DNA of 64,000 nucleotides from Meghimatium bilineatum (taxonomy: Eukaryota > Mollusca > Gastropoda > Stylommatophora > Philomycidae), in NCBI GenBank assembly GCA_034231615.1, contig CM067307.1, forward strand, positions 6,999,013 through 7,063,012, written 5' to 3'. This document shows positions 11,410 through 22,335 of the stretch, piece after piece; position 1 is the first letter of the stretch, and each line of letters starts with the position of its first letter. The position numbers and the translations under genes are program-made. Under the pieces are notes generated by a model. The model ran no database searches. It was not told where the DNA came from and saw nothing but the letters and a program-made list of their open reading frames with translations.

Positions 11410-11575
11410 TATTCTTCTTCAGCGTTCATTCTCAAACTCCAGCTGGATTTCTCTTTTAGCAGGACAATTATCCTACTAGAATTCCAACAGAATGTAGTCC
11501 ACAGAATGGAAATATGTTGTCTCAGTTTTATTTGTGTCAAAGGCCAGACACATTCGTTTTCGGCAGGGGGGAATG
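11410..11575 (-). mobile_element. SINE A copy with (GAA)n tail
   Basis: Antisense copy. It starts 'ttcttcttcagcgttcattc' and continues 'ctcaaactcc', 'tctcttttagcagga', 'tcctactagaattcc', 'tgtagtccacagaatgga' and 'ggccagacacattcg'. Full landmark order is preserved. Two overlapping open frames (plus and minus) across it are by-products. Confidence 0.82.
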
Positions 11576-11579
11576 TACA

Positions 11580-13245
11580 TAAGAGAAATTTCAGCAATGT
11601 TTGCAACCAAGTTTCATCGCGGCGTGACAATTCTCGTAGCTTATCATTGCTCCTACTAGATAACCGTGGGACACATACACAGATCATAAAAACAAACACA
11701 CACACACAGATAAAGTTACCTCGTGTCCCATGTCGCCATCCAAATCATCATCACTGCTGTTCAAACACTCGAACATAATGAATGCCTCTGTTGGACGATT
11801 CGGCTAGTCACAGAACTACTTCCACTTTCAGAAATAGATCACAGCTGTTGTCTTAGACACAATAACCGCGATCATAACTTCGCAATAACCAACCAAAGTC
11901 ACATACTAAAGTTGACAAAATAACTAATACTATCTCTTCTATATCGGTGTACGTCTCCGTCAACCAGTCATATATATATATATATATAAAACAAAGAAGT
12001 AGAATATTTAAGACACACTGCACGTTTCAACAAATTATAACGAACTGTGGATGTATGTAACAGGGTTGCCAATGTAAACTCTTATTTAAAGCTAAACTAA
12101 CAGAGAAAAAAGTCAGGAAAAAAACAAACATTAAACTGTTTTTCATACTCATCACATGAAATCTCTACATCTAGGGCAGAATTTATCAATGTGGGCGTAA
12201 AAGCTCCTTGGGGTGAGAGTCCGAGTGGGGGGGGGGGCGGCGAAGCAGCGACATGAGTTCAGAGGCGATATAGTGTTATGAGGAAACTAAAGTGTTTTAG
12301 GGAACACTGTACACACTAAAAAAATAACATTCCATTTTTTTAAATTTACAATAGGACAGACCAGGTAATATTTATATTAATTGAACTCTTTCTGAAATCT
12401 GGCCCAACTGGGATTATTAAAACCAGTGACGCGTTTCTGTTGAAAACGGGAAGCACTATATTAAAATATAAATAATCTAAAAACATTTCAACAACAGCAA
12501 AGGTTGGCTTACAGCTGCAGTAAAACCTCGAAATTGACTATTTAAACTAAAATCTAGCGCCTAGCAAGAGAACGTGCTCTAATTTCATCGTGTGTTTTTT
12601 TATTGTTCTCTGTGTGTGTGCGTGGAAAACAATTATATTTGGATACCTCTCCTTGTTAGCGATTCTGACAATCTTGTACGAAATTTTAGTTAATCATACT
12701 GTTGTTTGAATCATTTCTATCCTCAACCATTGGGTCAAAAGTCATGAGCCCATGGACCGCTGGATCAGCAACCAATCATCATCAACCATGATAAGAAGAA
12801 GCTGCATCCCCAAAATAATTATCAGAACTATGTCGAATACTTTAATACGGATTCAATGTTTTCCCAAAATTAAAAAAAAAACCCATTGTTATTGCGTTTT
12901 GATATGTGAGAATTAATATTCAATTAGACTATGACTCTATTGAGATATAGTGACACTCATTTATTAAAAAACTGTCACACACAAAATTCTACAGAACGAA
13001 GAAACAGTGCCGTTGATACATCTTAAATAAGGTGAAATTAGTCTTACCTTGTCACATTGTCTCTGGAACAAGTATAAAATGTAGGATTCTTTCTATCTTA
13101 TTGTACGAATGTTTTCTGACCAATTTTTCTTTGCTAATAGATGATCATATTAATTTGTTTTCACAATCTTTGACATAACACAACATACACATATCAACCT
13201 TAAAAGTAGCTTTGTACTCTCTAATAAAGATGTGATGTATCTGCC
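11580..13245. other. No gene recognised; (TA)n near 11971 and G11 run at 12227-12237
   Basis: AT-rich DNA with an (AT)n microsatellite near 11971-11988, a run of 11 G, and A/T homopolymers. I see nothing coding. Confidence 0.35.
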
Positions 13246-13249
13246 AGAA

Positions 13250-13400
13250 TTTTCACGTATTCAAATAGTGAGTCAAAAGTTACACCACTTTTGATAAGCA
13301 AGTAAAAAAAAAATAAGCCAAACTAATTCTCTGACGCCAGTTAAAAAGTCGAATTTGTGAAACTTGGCTTTAAAAAGCCATTATGGCAACCATGGTGTAT
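13250..13400. repeat. Diverged dispersed repeat shared with 90-240
   Basis: Shares 'aaatagtgagtcaaaa' and terminal 'taaaaagccatta' blocks with the first 240 bases of the window, at similar spacing. No terminal repeats or coding frame are visible, so the class is unknown. Confidence 0.45.
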
Positions 13401-13802
13401 AATACACGCCAAATGGCTGCACAAGAATCAAGATCGAAATCAAGAAGGGAAATATGAGTTCATATTTGGAGAGAAAAAAAACCTAAAACTTTATATAACA
13501 TAAAATTAAATGTCTACGACGAATGCTAAGTGTAACTAAGAAGATAAATATGAAAAACTTTAACATGTTTTTACAGATAACAAAAACTGAATTGATGGTT
13601 TAATCAAGAAGATGTTATCAAGCAGAGGACACGTGACACAAAACTGTTATAAATATCTTGTACACAAGAGTTAAGCAAAAAGTGTGTGCCGGAACAAGGA
13701 AACGAAACGAAAAATGAACAGAAACTAAGAAAAGATATGAGTATATACGAATGAAATATATGTCCGTAAAGGACCGTAGGGTGTCCATATATATCTCCAG
13801 GA

Positions 13803-14050
13803 CATCGCCTTCTTTTTCTGCGTTCTAAAACTTTCACATATTAGCAGGATGTAATCCAGAGAACAGAATGAGTTGTGTAATAGTTTGACTGCGATATCTG
13901 CACCTTTCGATCGGACACATCCAACTATACCACGGCTTTTGAATCACGTTGACTCTCCATGCGAAAGTCAGCTCCATTCCGAAAACCTCCTTAGTTCTCG
14001 TACGATATGCATGGTAGATATTGCTATTCTGTCGTTCGTTCTTCCGTCTA
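13803..14050 (-). mobile_element. SINE B copy
   Basis: Antisense copy: 'ttctttttctgcgttct', 'attagcaggatgtaatcc', 'gagaacagaatg', 'tgcgatatctgcacctttc', 'gacacatcc' and 'cctccttagt'. Landmarks are in order, with moderate divergence and a weak tail. Confidence 0.75.
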
Positions 14051-14261
14051 CAACTTACGGGTCTACAGTACATAATATTTACTGTACCTTCCTTAATCAA
14101 CATAACTATTATTCCCTGTGATCGTGGTGACGTTTGTTAAAACATTGACCTGCACTATTATTTGATGATTAAAAAACTCTGATATAACCAAATGTATTCT
14201 CCGCGGTTGAAATTAGCGTACCTCACTGGAAGATATACCTTTACATGATGTCCGTTTGTGC

Positions 14262-14325
14262 TTGTACAGACGGACAGGAAGCAGGGCAGTGCTTGTACAG
14301 ACGGACAGGAAGCAGGACAGTGTAC
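14262..14325. repeat. Two-copy direct duplication of a ~31-bp unit
   Basis: The 'gtgcttgtacagacggacag' block with 'gaagcagg' following occurs twice in a row. It is a recent short tandem duplication. Confidence 0.85.
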
Positions 14326-14329
14326 ACTG

Positions 14330-15515
14330 CCGAGACACATAAGCCATACATGACTGCCTAAACGAGACACATAAGACATACATTTCGCACATAACTGCCT
14401 TGCCTGAAGGGACAGTTTTGTCTAGAAAGTGCTTTGTCCATTTTCACTAACCCCCTTCCCCCCGGCTCTGTCGATTAGCACCGACGGAAAGCAATATCAA
14501 TACGCAAGGAAACTAGCAGAAATGCCAGGATGATTAAATACACCATCGACTGTCCTTTAGGGTATCTCCTCCGGAATTTCTGTAGGGGTTTCCTCCCTTA
14601 ACCTAAGACACTCCGTGCTAACCTATTAGGCAGCGGGTAAATAAGTAAGACAGAAGATAAAAGTAAGAAATTGAGACAAGAAAGACTGTGGCAATAATTT
14701 GCTCACATGTGATATGTTGTCAGCCAATCCCCCCCCCTCCCCAACTTTCCTTATCCGTCTTCTACATGCCTGGAGAGAAGACATTGCTCATATTAATCCA
14801 TCCTGGACTAGAAGTCCAGAATCCAGTTGTCTGGAGTACACACTGGAGTAAAAACTGGAGTTATCTGTTAAGTAATTTTAAACCAGATTTTAACCCCCCC
14901 CCCCCAAAAAAAAAAGAAACTATTTACTATGTTTCTCACTATTTATGAACACGCCCACACTCGATTGATTCAACCAACAATCAAGCTCCCCGTTAAACCA
15001 ACATCTCCGTTAATCTATTCTCACGCCATACCAGGCCAGTACATTATCAGGAAAGTGCTGATTTAAAGATCACAAGAATTAATATCAATCCTGGTAAATG
15101 AGCAAGACTGGTTTCCAGCAAAGAATACAGGGGTGTTCGTAGATCTCCTGATGAGAAAACTCATTTAAGGCGGATCCTTGTACCTTTCTAGATTTCCGGT
15201 CACGGCACATAGTTTTTTTCCCAGTTCAGTCAGTGAATAATGGAAACACAATACATGTGTATACAAACAAGGTTAAAATAGCAGTTTTACGTTGACGTTT
15301 CGACAAAAAGGTCAGTATCAAGATGGGGACCAACAAACACACAAACTGTAGCCACAAAATCAAACGTTGCTTTGTTCAAAATATAATAACACGCAGCAGG
15401 CCATCATCATGTTTTGGTATTCCTAACTGTTCTGTACTTTTCCAGAGGTGTTTGTTTTATACCATTTGCTTGATTGACACATCAACTGTTTTTGTATTTT
15501 GTAACCAGCAAAACT
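14330..15515. other. No gene recognised; C-runs at 14729-14737 and 14894-14905
   Basis: Unique DNA with two C homopolymers, the second directly followed by an A run. A short sequence near 15290 ('gttgacgtttcgac') resembles a phrase in the dispersed repeat at 30.5 and 41.2 kb. Confidence 0.3.
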
Positions 15516-15518
15516 ATA

Positions 15519-15709
15519 CAGTGGAATCCCGTTATAACAGCTTCGCCAGAACCGACGAAATATGTACGTAATAACAGAAATTAGCTATGTAATAACAGAA
15601 ATTAGCTATTTACAGTACACACGATAAAAAATAAATATAAATGATGATTTCAAAAGTGTTATATAGCAAAATTTGTTATATAAGAATGCGCTATAGAGGG
15701 ATTCCACTG
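15519..15709. mobile_element. pogo/Tc1-like MITE with TA target-site duplication
   Basis: The left end is CAGTGGAATCCCGTTATAAC. The right end read in reverse is CAGTGGAATCCCTCTATAGC. The first 12 bases are identical inverted repeats. Both ends are flanked by TA (15517-15518 and 15710-15711), the target duplication expected for Tc1/mariner/pogo elements. The interior is AT-rich with no transposase frame, hence non-autonomous, about 191 bp. A second copy is at 19.4-19.8 kb. Superfamily is inferred from the terminal sequence and the TA duplication. Confidence 0.85.
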
Positions 15710-15799
15710 TACTACTGTATATTTTCATAATTCACGTTTACAGAAGACTCTAAGGAATAGACTAGTGGATATAAATTACATTCAGACGTTAACATGTAC

Positions 15800-16050
15800 A
15801 CAATTTCAATATCACACATTGCACTAGAAATATACTCAGTAAAGTATTTCCATACCACAGATTACACTAGAAATATATACTCTGCAAAGAACTATCTTAC
15901 ACATTACATTAGAAATATACTCAATAAAGAACATAATCCCACACATTACAATAGAAACATAGTAAAGAGCTTCAATCCCACACATTACACCAGCAATAAG
16001 GACACTAAGGATCTTCAATCCCACATACTACACTAGCAATATAGTCATAG
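15800..16050. repeat. Degenerate tandem repeat, about 6 copies of a ~40-bp unit
   Basis: The phrase 'acacattacactagaaatata' and variants recur about six times at roughly 40-base spacing, with 'taaagaac' or 'taaagagc' between. It is decayed, and the overlapping small frames on both strands are by-products. Confidence 0.75.
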
Positions 16051-16239
16051 CTATCACTGTATATATAAACCAAAACTACTCAAACTAATTAAACACCTAG
16101 TACAGGTATAAAATAACTGGTGAATACTTAATACCGGTATGACCGTCGTTTCAGTTAACTGTCGTGCTAGATAATATAACTTAAGGGCGGTACTTGGTCT
16201 GTTTTACCAACAAACAGGTGTACACTTCAATACCTGCAT

Positions 16240-16470
16240 GATCGGTGTGTTGTATGAGTGGTTCCAGGATTGTTGTGTTGTATGGGTGGTCCCAGGATTG
16301 TGGTGTATGAGTGTTCCCAAGATTGTAGTGTTGTATGAGTGGTGCCAGGATTGTGGTGTTGTATGAATGTTTCCATGTTTGTTGTGTTGTATCGGTGTTC
16401 ATATGATTGTTGTTGTATACATGTTAACATGCACTGTGTGTTATGTTGTATGAATGTTCACATAATTGTC
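16240..16470. repeat. Degenerate tandem repeat of a ~28-30-bp unit
   Basis: 'gtgttgtatgagtggt(t/c)cc' and 'aggattgt' alternate for about seven units with length changes, decaying to the right. No coding interpretation is preferred. Confidence 0.75.
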
Positions 16471-16754
16471 ACATATATGCTCACGTGTATACCTTACTCT
16501 GTGTATATTCACATGCCTGTTGTGTTGTATGTGCTCAGAACAGATGGAGAAGCGTCTATTCTAGGGACACAAATACTACACTTGAATCAATAGCCATTTG
16601 TGCTTACAAAGGAACATCTCTACAGCAGAATAATCGAATACGTCAGTAAGAATGCTCGATTTTCCATTAGCCAGTTATATTACATATGGTCTTGCTAAGA
16701 ACCGTGGCTCTTGACTGTACAGACCTTCTAGCAGAACTAATTTGGACCCCGTTT

Positions 16755-16930
16755 GTTACTTTTTTTTATTATTGTTGGACTTTTAATTGGTCGCTATTTA
16801 TATACTTGATGTCACATACCAAAAATATCCAAGGCCAACCGATATATTTCACGAAAATTGGAAACTACTTAATGTTTACGTTTTTGCCGCCATGTCTCCT
16901 ATACTGCATATGGTCGTGTCTTGCAAACAA
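16755..16930. mobile_element. Dispersed repeat family C
   Basis: Shares, in order, 'ggtcgctatttatatactt', 'gatgtcac', 'ccaaaaat', 'aggccaac' and 'catatgg' with 29920-30040 ('ggtcactatttatatactt', 'gagtcgcctgccaaaaatt', 'cggccgac'). There are at least two copies in this window. No tRNA-like head or terminal repeat was recognised, so the class is unknown. Confidence 0.55.
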
Positions 16931-16993
16931 CAGTTAGGTTATACTGGAAGATCACCTAAAAAAATGAAACATTCTAACTAGAAAGACACCAAT

Positions 16994-17719
16994 ATGATAA
17001 TTGGACACGAAATGTCACTCTATACATCAGACCAGGACATAACAGACTCGCCACACGTATACGATGTTCAAGTCAAGATATCATCAGTCCAGGGTATAAC
17101 AGACTCGCCACACGTATACAATGTTCAAGTCAAGATATCAGTCCAGGGCATAACAGACTCGCCACACGTATACAATGTTCAAGTCAAGATATCATCAGTC
17201 CAGGGTATAACAGACTCGCCACACGTATACAATGTTCAAGTCAAGATATCAGTCCAGGGCATAACAGACTCGCCACACGTATACAATGTTCAAGTCAAGA
17301 TATCAGTCCAGGGTATAACAGACTCGCCACACGTATACAATGTTCAAGTCAAGATATCATCAGTCCAGGGTATAACAGACCCGCCACACGTATACAATGT
17401 TCAAGTCAAGATATCATCAGACCAGGACATAAGAGACTCGCCACACGTATACAATGTTCAAGTCAAGATATCATCAGACCAGGACATTAAAGACTCGCCA
17501 CACATATACAATGTTCAAGTCAAGATATCATCAGACCAGGACATAAAAGACTCGCCACACATATACAATGTTCAAGTCAAGATATCATCAGACCAGGACA
17601 TTAAAGACTCGCCACACATATACAATGTTCAAGTCAAGATATCATCAGACCAGGACATAAAAGACTCGCCACACGTATACAATGTTCAAGTCAAGATACC
17701 CATATTTACATGTAGATAG
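16994..17719 (+). repeat. 54/57-bp minisatellite (12 copies) with a 241-codon open frame
   Basis: Twelve units run from about 17037 to 17697, each containing 'gactcgccacacgtatacaa' or a close variant, then 'tgttcaagtcaagatatca'. Units are 54 or 57 bases; both are multiples of three, so one plus-strand frame (ATG at 16994, stop at 17717-17719) stays open. Its unit reads ITDSPHVYNVQVKISSVQG. The left half has 'gtccaggg(t/c)ata' spacers and the right half 'gaccaggaca(t)', showing two blocks of local amplification. There is no signal peptide or known domain. The open frame may simply reflect a stop-free unit, and I would not call it a gene. Confidence 0.85.
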
Positions 17720-17819
17720 GCACCCCATATAGCAGATACTATTATTCAAGAATGACAAGAATATGAAATGATGAGGTGAACAGACTGGCACAGAGATAGA
17801 TACAACACTGGAAGAAAAG

Positions 17820-18355
17820 CGTTTCTGATCTCTGTATCTATCGAATCATCTTTTATCGGATTTTGCTGTTATGCGTAGGATTCAATGACGGTTTTCGGGC
17901 TATGGCACGTTTGGTCGCTCGATGTGCAGCAATAATGTAACGTCTCAGAACGTTGGTAACTCTTTCAGTCCACCTTCTTCTTGGTCATCTTTGGTACTGC
18001 TGTTTCCATTTTCATGTTGTATGCTCTTGATGATGGCTAATAAAGGTTCATCCTTATTAAGTGGGCGAACCATTTCTGTCTGTTTTTCAATATATTTGAC
18101 CACTGATGTTCCAGCAGTTCTTGTAATATCTTCATTTCTTGCATGATCTCTTCTTGTTTTGTTTGCTGCTTTTATTGGACATCTCACTTCCCATTTAGTA
18201 AGCTTTCTCTCTTGTTCTTTAGTTAATGTCCGCGTCTGACATATATAACACGAAGTTGGTATGAAAATTGAATATATTATTTGCCGTTTGGTTTCTATCA
18301 GTTTAGACGTGTATTCCATCAGTCTACAAGTATTGATCTCTGTATGAGCTACCAA
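17820..18355 (-). mobile_element. C-terminal relic of a group-2 endonuclease-RT retrotransposon
   Basis: A minus-strand frame (18355-17945) reads KLIETKRQIIYSIFIPTSC, then YICQTRTLTKEQERKL, then RRDHARNEDITRTAGTSVV and KYIEKQ. This is the group-2 order seen at 43.2-43.6 kb (KRQMIYSIFLPTLCYQCQTW ... YIEREQIKWFGH). The frame then breaks and the motif HIMRM is degraded. No RT palm is present, so this is a truncated dead copy. Confidence 0.75.
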
Positions 18356-18644
18356 AAAAAGTCAAGTTATAGAAAAGACACCACTGCAGATATAGGCACA
18401 ATCTAGGTGAACGGAAAAAAAGAACAAATATGAAGACATTTCGAGACAAAGTTATGTCTATGACACAAATCAGTGGTTCTCAAACATCTTTTGCCCATAA
18501 CATCTTTTTTTCTCTGGGACAATCTTCGTTCCGTGCCATACACTGGAATGATGATAACGATGGAACCCAAAGTATACGGAAATTGTCGCTCTTGTACACT
18601 ATGCCAGGCTGTAGTGTTTTACTTTCAGCTCAAGATTTGTTTTT

Positions 18645-18780
18645 GCCGTTCTTCCTCTTCTTCATCTGCATTCGCTCTCAAACTCTTACAAATCAGCAGG
18701 ATGTAGTCCGGAGAATGAAATGTGTTGTCATAGTTTACAGCCGTGCTGCAATAATTGCACTTTTCAATGTAAATAGCCAC
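18645..18780 (-). mobile_element. SINE B, 3' portion
   Basis: 'cttcttcatctgcattcgct', 'ctcaaactcttacaaatcag', 'caggatgtagtccgg' and 'agtttacagccgtgctgc' give the 3' half in antisense orientation with its GAA-type tail. The 5' half is missing or displaced (a possible trace lies at 18870-18925). Confidence 0.72.
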
Positions 18781-18929
18781 AATAATCAACAACATAACGA
18801 ATGAAGGCTTGTTTACTTTCTGTGCAGATGTCTATACCGCGGACGGTCATGATCCTATACTGTAGACCATCATGAGAACTCCTCGGAAATCACCCTTTAT
18901 AGGTGACGATATTGACTTTCCTGTGATGT

Positions 18930-19390
18930 TCATTAGTTGTCGACACAAATAATAGTTACTAAATAAAAACCAAGGGCGAATAGTGTCACTTTTGAAGGAT
19001 TACTTCGACGAGTCCACAGGACTGTATAATCGATAAGGGACTCGGTGGATGCAATCATGTAAAATTTAAATTACAGGTGGTGTGACAGATACAGACATGA
19101 ATCACTGAATTCATATAATCGTATGACTGACAGAATAACAATTAACAATTAGTCTTTGAAAAGTGTGACTTGTTCGACCGGAAATGACTCGCGCCCTACA
19201 TTGATATGTAGGACACTTCAGCCTGGCATTTACCCGAACTGGCGGAAGATTGTTAATCACAATTAGAGTTCGGGTGATTCAAGGTTAGTACATAATAATG
19301 GAATGAACTCTTGAAGCCGAGTTACCAGATAGTTGAAATTGATGAGTCAAATTTCAGACATAATATGGCCAAACCACGGTCATCTAAATA
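18930..19390. other. No gene recognised
   Basis: No known repeat or coding motif recognised between the SINE B trace and the MITE. Confidence 0.3.
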
Positions 19391-19394
19391 TATA

Positions 19395-19798
19395 CACTGG
19401 AATTCCGTTATAACAACGTAGTCCGGACTGACAAAATATGTTTAAAAAAATAAATCTTAAATTTAAAAATTGGTAGCATATCCTATACAAGATGTAGCCA
19501 TTAACCCAGCATTTGTTGGCAAAGTTATTTTCTTGGCAGTATTTACGTTCAGTAAATGCCACTGCTTTTTGAATGGTCCATGCGTACAATTGCCTGGAGC
19601 TGGTTTGGAACTCGGTACCTCGGCTGTCACGGACGTGTTCTGTACTGCGACGCAACAGAGAAGGGAATATATATGTAATAACAGTAATTTGATATATACA
19701 GTACAAAAAAATATAATAAATATAAGTAGAGATTTTGAAAAGTGCAGTTATATTAAGAAATACGTTATAATAGAATGTGCTATAGAGGGATTCCACTA
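19395..19798. mobile_element. Second copy of the pogo-like MITE, split by a SINE
   Basis: The left end 'cactggaattccgttataac' and right end 'gctatagagggattccacta' match the termini of the 15.5-kb MITE, with TA on both outer sides. The right half (from about 19665) follows the other copy: 'gtaataacag', 'tatacagtaca', 'gattttgaaaagtg', 'gctatagagggattccac'. About 200 bases of SINE D (19455-19664) sit in the middle. The MITE is therefore older than the SINE insertion. Confidence 0.82.
19455..19664 (-). mobile_element. SINE D (tRNA-derived) inserted in the MITE
   Basis: Antisense copy. Its 3' end is at the left ('aattggtagcatatcc', 'gatgtagcca', 'aacccagcatttg'). It continues with 'cagtatttacgttcagta', 'gccactgctttttgaatgg' and 'caattgcct', then the B-box region 'ggaactcggtacctcggc'. 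The sense head 'ggtaccgagttc' is a pol III B-box-like element, clearer in the 44.1-kb copy. Confidence 0.8.
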
Positions 19799-19929
19799 TA
19801 TAAGGTCATAAAACGGCTTTATAAAAAAAAGAGTCGGCTGCCAATAAGGGCTGCCTGGATGTCCCATTATTAAATCATTTTACGCGAGTAGTTGATAATC
19901 CATGAGATCCCCGTATAACAATACATTCT

Positions 19930-20200
19930 CAAGAACAGCGTTGATTGCCACAGGGAGATTGAAGTTGGCGCCACCGATGTGTCCCTGTGGACAGTGTCCA
20001 GAGAACACTGAAACATTCTGCAGAACTGCCCACACCACACACGAATATAGCAATAGTCATCTGAAACAGCTCTGACGGACAAGCTCCACGGTCTTCTCTT
20101 GGCGCTGGTGACATCTGTAGTTTATTGATGAAATTCATATCTGTGTCTGATTTCGACAGGAGAAAGTGGACGAATAATAAGTCCCTGCATATCCCGCGCA
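19930..20200 (+). mobile_element. Relic of the CxCG C-terminal tail of a jockey-like (group-4) element
   Basis: The plus strand contains the phrase MCPCGQCPENTETFCRTAH, which matches the CxCG...TEH.L..C tail after RNase H in the copies at 23.9 and 32.5 kb. It continues in broken frames with a LLALVTSVV-like segment, corresponding to the final helix of that tail. Only the last ~90 codons survive, with stops. Confidence 0.55.
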
Positions 20201-20394
20201 GCGTCACTTCTGTTTGCTTATTCCATTTGCCGTGATTTTCATTGGTGACACACGACTAATAGCGTTAGTCAGAAATGAGTGACTTTGCTTGAGATCAGTA
20301 CATAATACTACTCTGGAAAGGGGTTTAGTATTTACTGTAAGGGAAACTCCGGCTATTTTTAGTAACAACCGACTCATTTTATAACGCCGCGGCA

Positions 20395-20605
20395 TAGTTG
20401 GCTGGTTGATTGCAACAGTATGTCTTTTGATTTGGTATTGCACTCTTTTAGACTGTATCCTGTCCATCTCATGTTTCCCTCCCGTTTCTATCTTTCTCAA
20501 CCTCTTGCTGGTATCTCCTCAACTACCTTCAAAGTAAGGTCTTAAACAAGGTGTCATGTTTTTTATTGTCCAAAATACTTTACTTGTATGGTCTTTATTT
20601 CCTTA
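20395..20605 (-). mobile_element. 3' end of a group-1 RT element
   Basis: Minus-strand phrases MRKIETGGKHEMDRIQSKRV and VQYQIKRH parallel the 58.8-kb copy (MGEKRQEMDRSQSNRVHHQS, then KRH). The plus strand also shares 'caaggtgtcatgttttttat', 'gtccaaaatact' and 'ttgtatggtctttattt' with 9535-9595 and 59040-59085. This is the extreme C-terminus and 3' UTR only. Confidence 0.65.
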
Positions 20606-21660
20606 TTTGGAAAAACTAAACATGCGCGAAAAATATATCCAGGAAGTTAAAGAATTCGCAAAACTACCATAAAACAGCCAGCACATAGAAGTAGAATGGA
20701 AATATTTCACAACTGCCATCATTAAAAAAAACAGCAGGAAACATGTGGATATAAAAACCATAAAGGCATGAAACCAAACATAACAGCTTGGTGGACAGAG
20801 GAGGTAAAGAACGCAATAAAAGATAAAAATACAATAAATGGGCAACAAGCACAGCATGAAGTTTACTTAGCATGTTTACAGCAAAGATATATATAGGAAA
20901 TAACTGACTTAAGTGACATAATTCACATACCTAGGAAACAATATAACAACAGACGGCAAGAGCAGCAAAGAAATACACAATAGATGTTGTAAAGCATACC
21001 ACGTCCTAGGGCAAATGCCACCAATTACCACGTCCTAGGGCAAATGCCACCAATTACCACGTCCTAGGGCAAATGACACCAATTACCACGTCCTAGGGCA
21101 AATGACACCAATTACCACGTCCTAGGGCAAATGACACCAATTACCACGTCCTAGGGCAAATGACACCAATTACCACGTCCTAGGGCAAATGACACCAATC
21201 TTCAGAAACAAAAATTTAGATTTAAACACAAGAATAACACTATTCAAAACGATTATTATGCCAACTCCGTGCTACCAATGCCAACCATGGACAACGACAA
21301 CATAAGACAAACGTAAACTTGCGACAGCTGAAATGGCATGACTACAAAGAATCCTAGGAATATCGCTAAGAGACAGTGAAGACATTAGACAAATAATCGG
21401 CACTACCCCAATCTTGGAATATATTAAGAGACAACAGATCAAATGGTTTGCACACATCAGCAGACTTCCATCAGACAGCAAGCTATGCTACGCAGATACA
21501 GTGAAGGCAGACCTAGAGGCCGACCACGAAAACTTTTACCACCGAAATAGAAGACGCGACAAACTCCACAATATATTCAGCACACACGTGGGCCATCTCC
21601 AGAAAACTCTTCTACCCCTGACGCTGAAAGACAACAAATGGTTTAGAGATATACAGTAGA
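20605..21660 (+). mobile_element. Internally deleted group-2 endonuclease-RT retrotransposon carrying a 29-bp minisatellite
   Basis: Plus strand. A linker segment, KPNITAWWTEEVKNAIKDKN at about 20770-20830, is typical of the region between endonuclease and RT domains. It is followed, after loss of the entire RT core, by YLGNNITTDGKSSKEI (20927-20974), AYHVLGQM, the 29-bp array, then LNTRITLFKTIIMPTPCYQC (21220-21280). It then runs through YIKRQQIKWFAHISRLPSD to LQKTLLPLTLKD near 21600-21635 and stops at 21657-21659. Several frameshifts and stops are present. A large internal deletion plus a coding-region repeat make it non-functional. Its end sequence explains the 39-bp array at 6.8 kb. Confidence 0.75.
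20997..21199. repeat. 29-bp minisatellite, exactly 7 copies, inside the RT relic
   Basis: The unit 'taccacgtcctagggcaaat' plus 'g(c/a)caccaat' starts at 20997 and repeats every 29 bases to 21199. The first two copies have 'gccacc' and the other five 'gacacc'. The last copy runs directly into the downstream RT codons ('cttcagaaac'), and the first follows the upstream codons, so removing six units restores a continuous RT region. Since 29 is not a multiple of three, the frame is destroyed. Confidence 0.95.
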
Positions 21661-21664
21661 AATC

Positions 21665-22200
21665 CAGTTATCCGAATTAACCGAGGATCGGGTCGATTCA
21701 AATAATTGGAATGAAGCAAAACAGTGTACATTCATACAATCACACATTGAAATGAACTGAATTTTATTGATACAAGTACAGCAATATTGAAGCAACTGTG
21801 CATTTCAAATAAACTACAAAGGTACAAAAACTACAAAATAAACTAAATATATATATATATACACAAGTAACCTTAAGGAAAATACAGCCTACACACCTGA
21901 CAGGGGTTAATAAACACTTGAAAATTGCTTACATTTATAACGCAAGCTAGTACAGGATTTGTATCAAATATACCACTGGTATATCCGGAAAGGTTACAAG
22001 TCAAGTAGCCAGACTCATGCAAGACTATAAATGACAATAAATATTCAACAGTATAAGTAACAAGGAACCGACAATACAAAACTTGATTACAATCACGGGC
22101 TGGTTTAGTTTATCTAAAACAAACTTAGCAGCGCTGGGAAGCAACGGTTCTTATATTTGGTTGACTACGCTAGAAAATTGAGAATAGGACTCAGTCTTTG
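21665..22200. other. No gene; possible lone pogo-type end at 21655 and (TA)n at 21847-21862
   Basis: 'cagtagaaatccagttatcc' at about 21655 resembles one end of a pogo/Tigger element, but I found no matching inverted end. The rest is AT-rich with a TA microsatellite. Confidence 0.3.
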
Positions 22201-22204
22201 TTTA

Positions 22205-22335
22205 TTCTTCTTCATTGTTCATTCTTAAACTTTTGCGCAGATTTGCAGGATGTAGCACAGGAGAAATGAATGTGTTGTGTCATGGTTTATAGCTTAGTTG
22301 CGATATAGAAATGACACACCTGAATTGAGCGTAAC
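22205..22335 (-). mobile_element. SINE B, 3' part
   Basis: Antisense: 'ttcttcattgttcattctta', 'gcagatttgcaggatgtag', 'atgaatgtgttgtgtcatgg', 'tttatagcttagttgcgata'. It stops abruptly at the RT 3' end that follows, so the 5' half is missing. Confidence 0.72.

Noticed and set aside
21655..21720. A third pogo-like element starting 'cagtagaaatccag'
   Set aside because: No matching inverted end was found downstream within the window; a single end is not enough.
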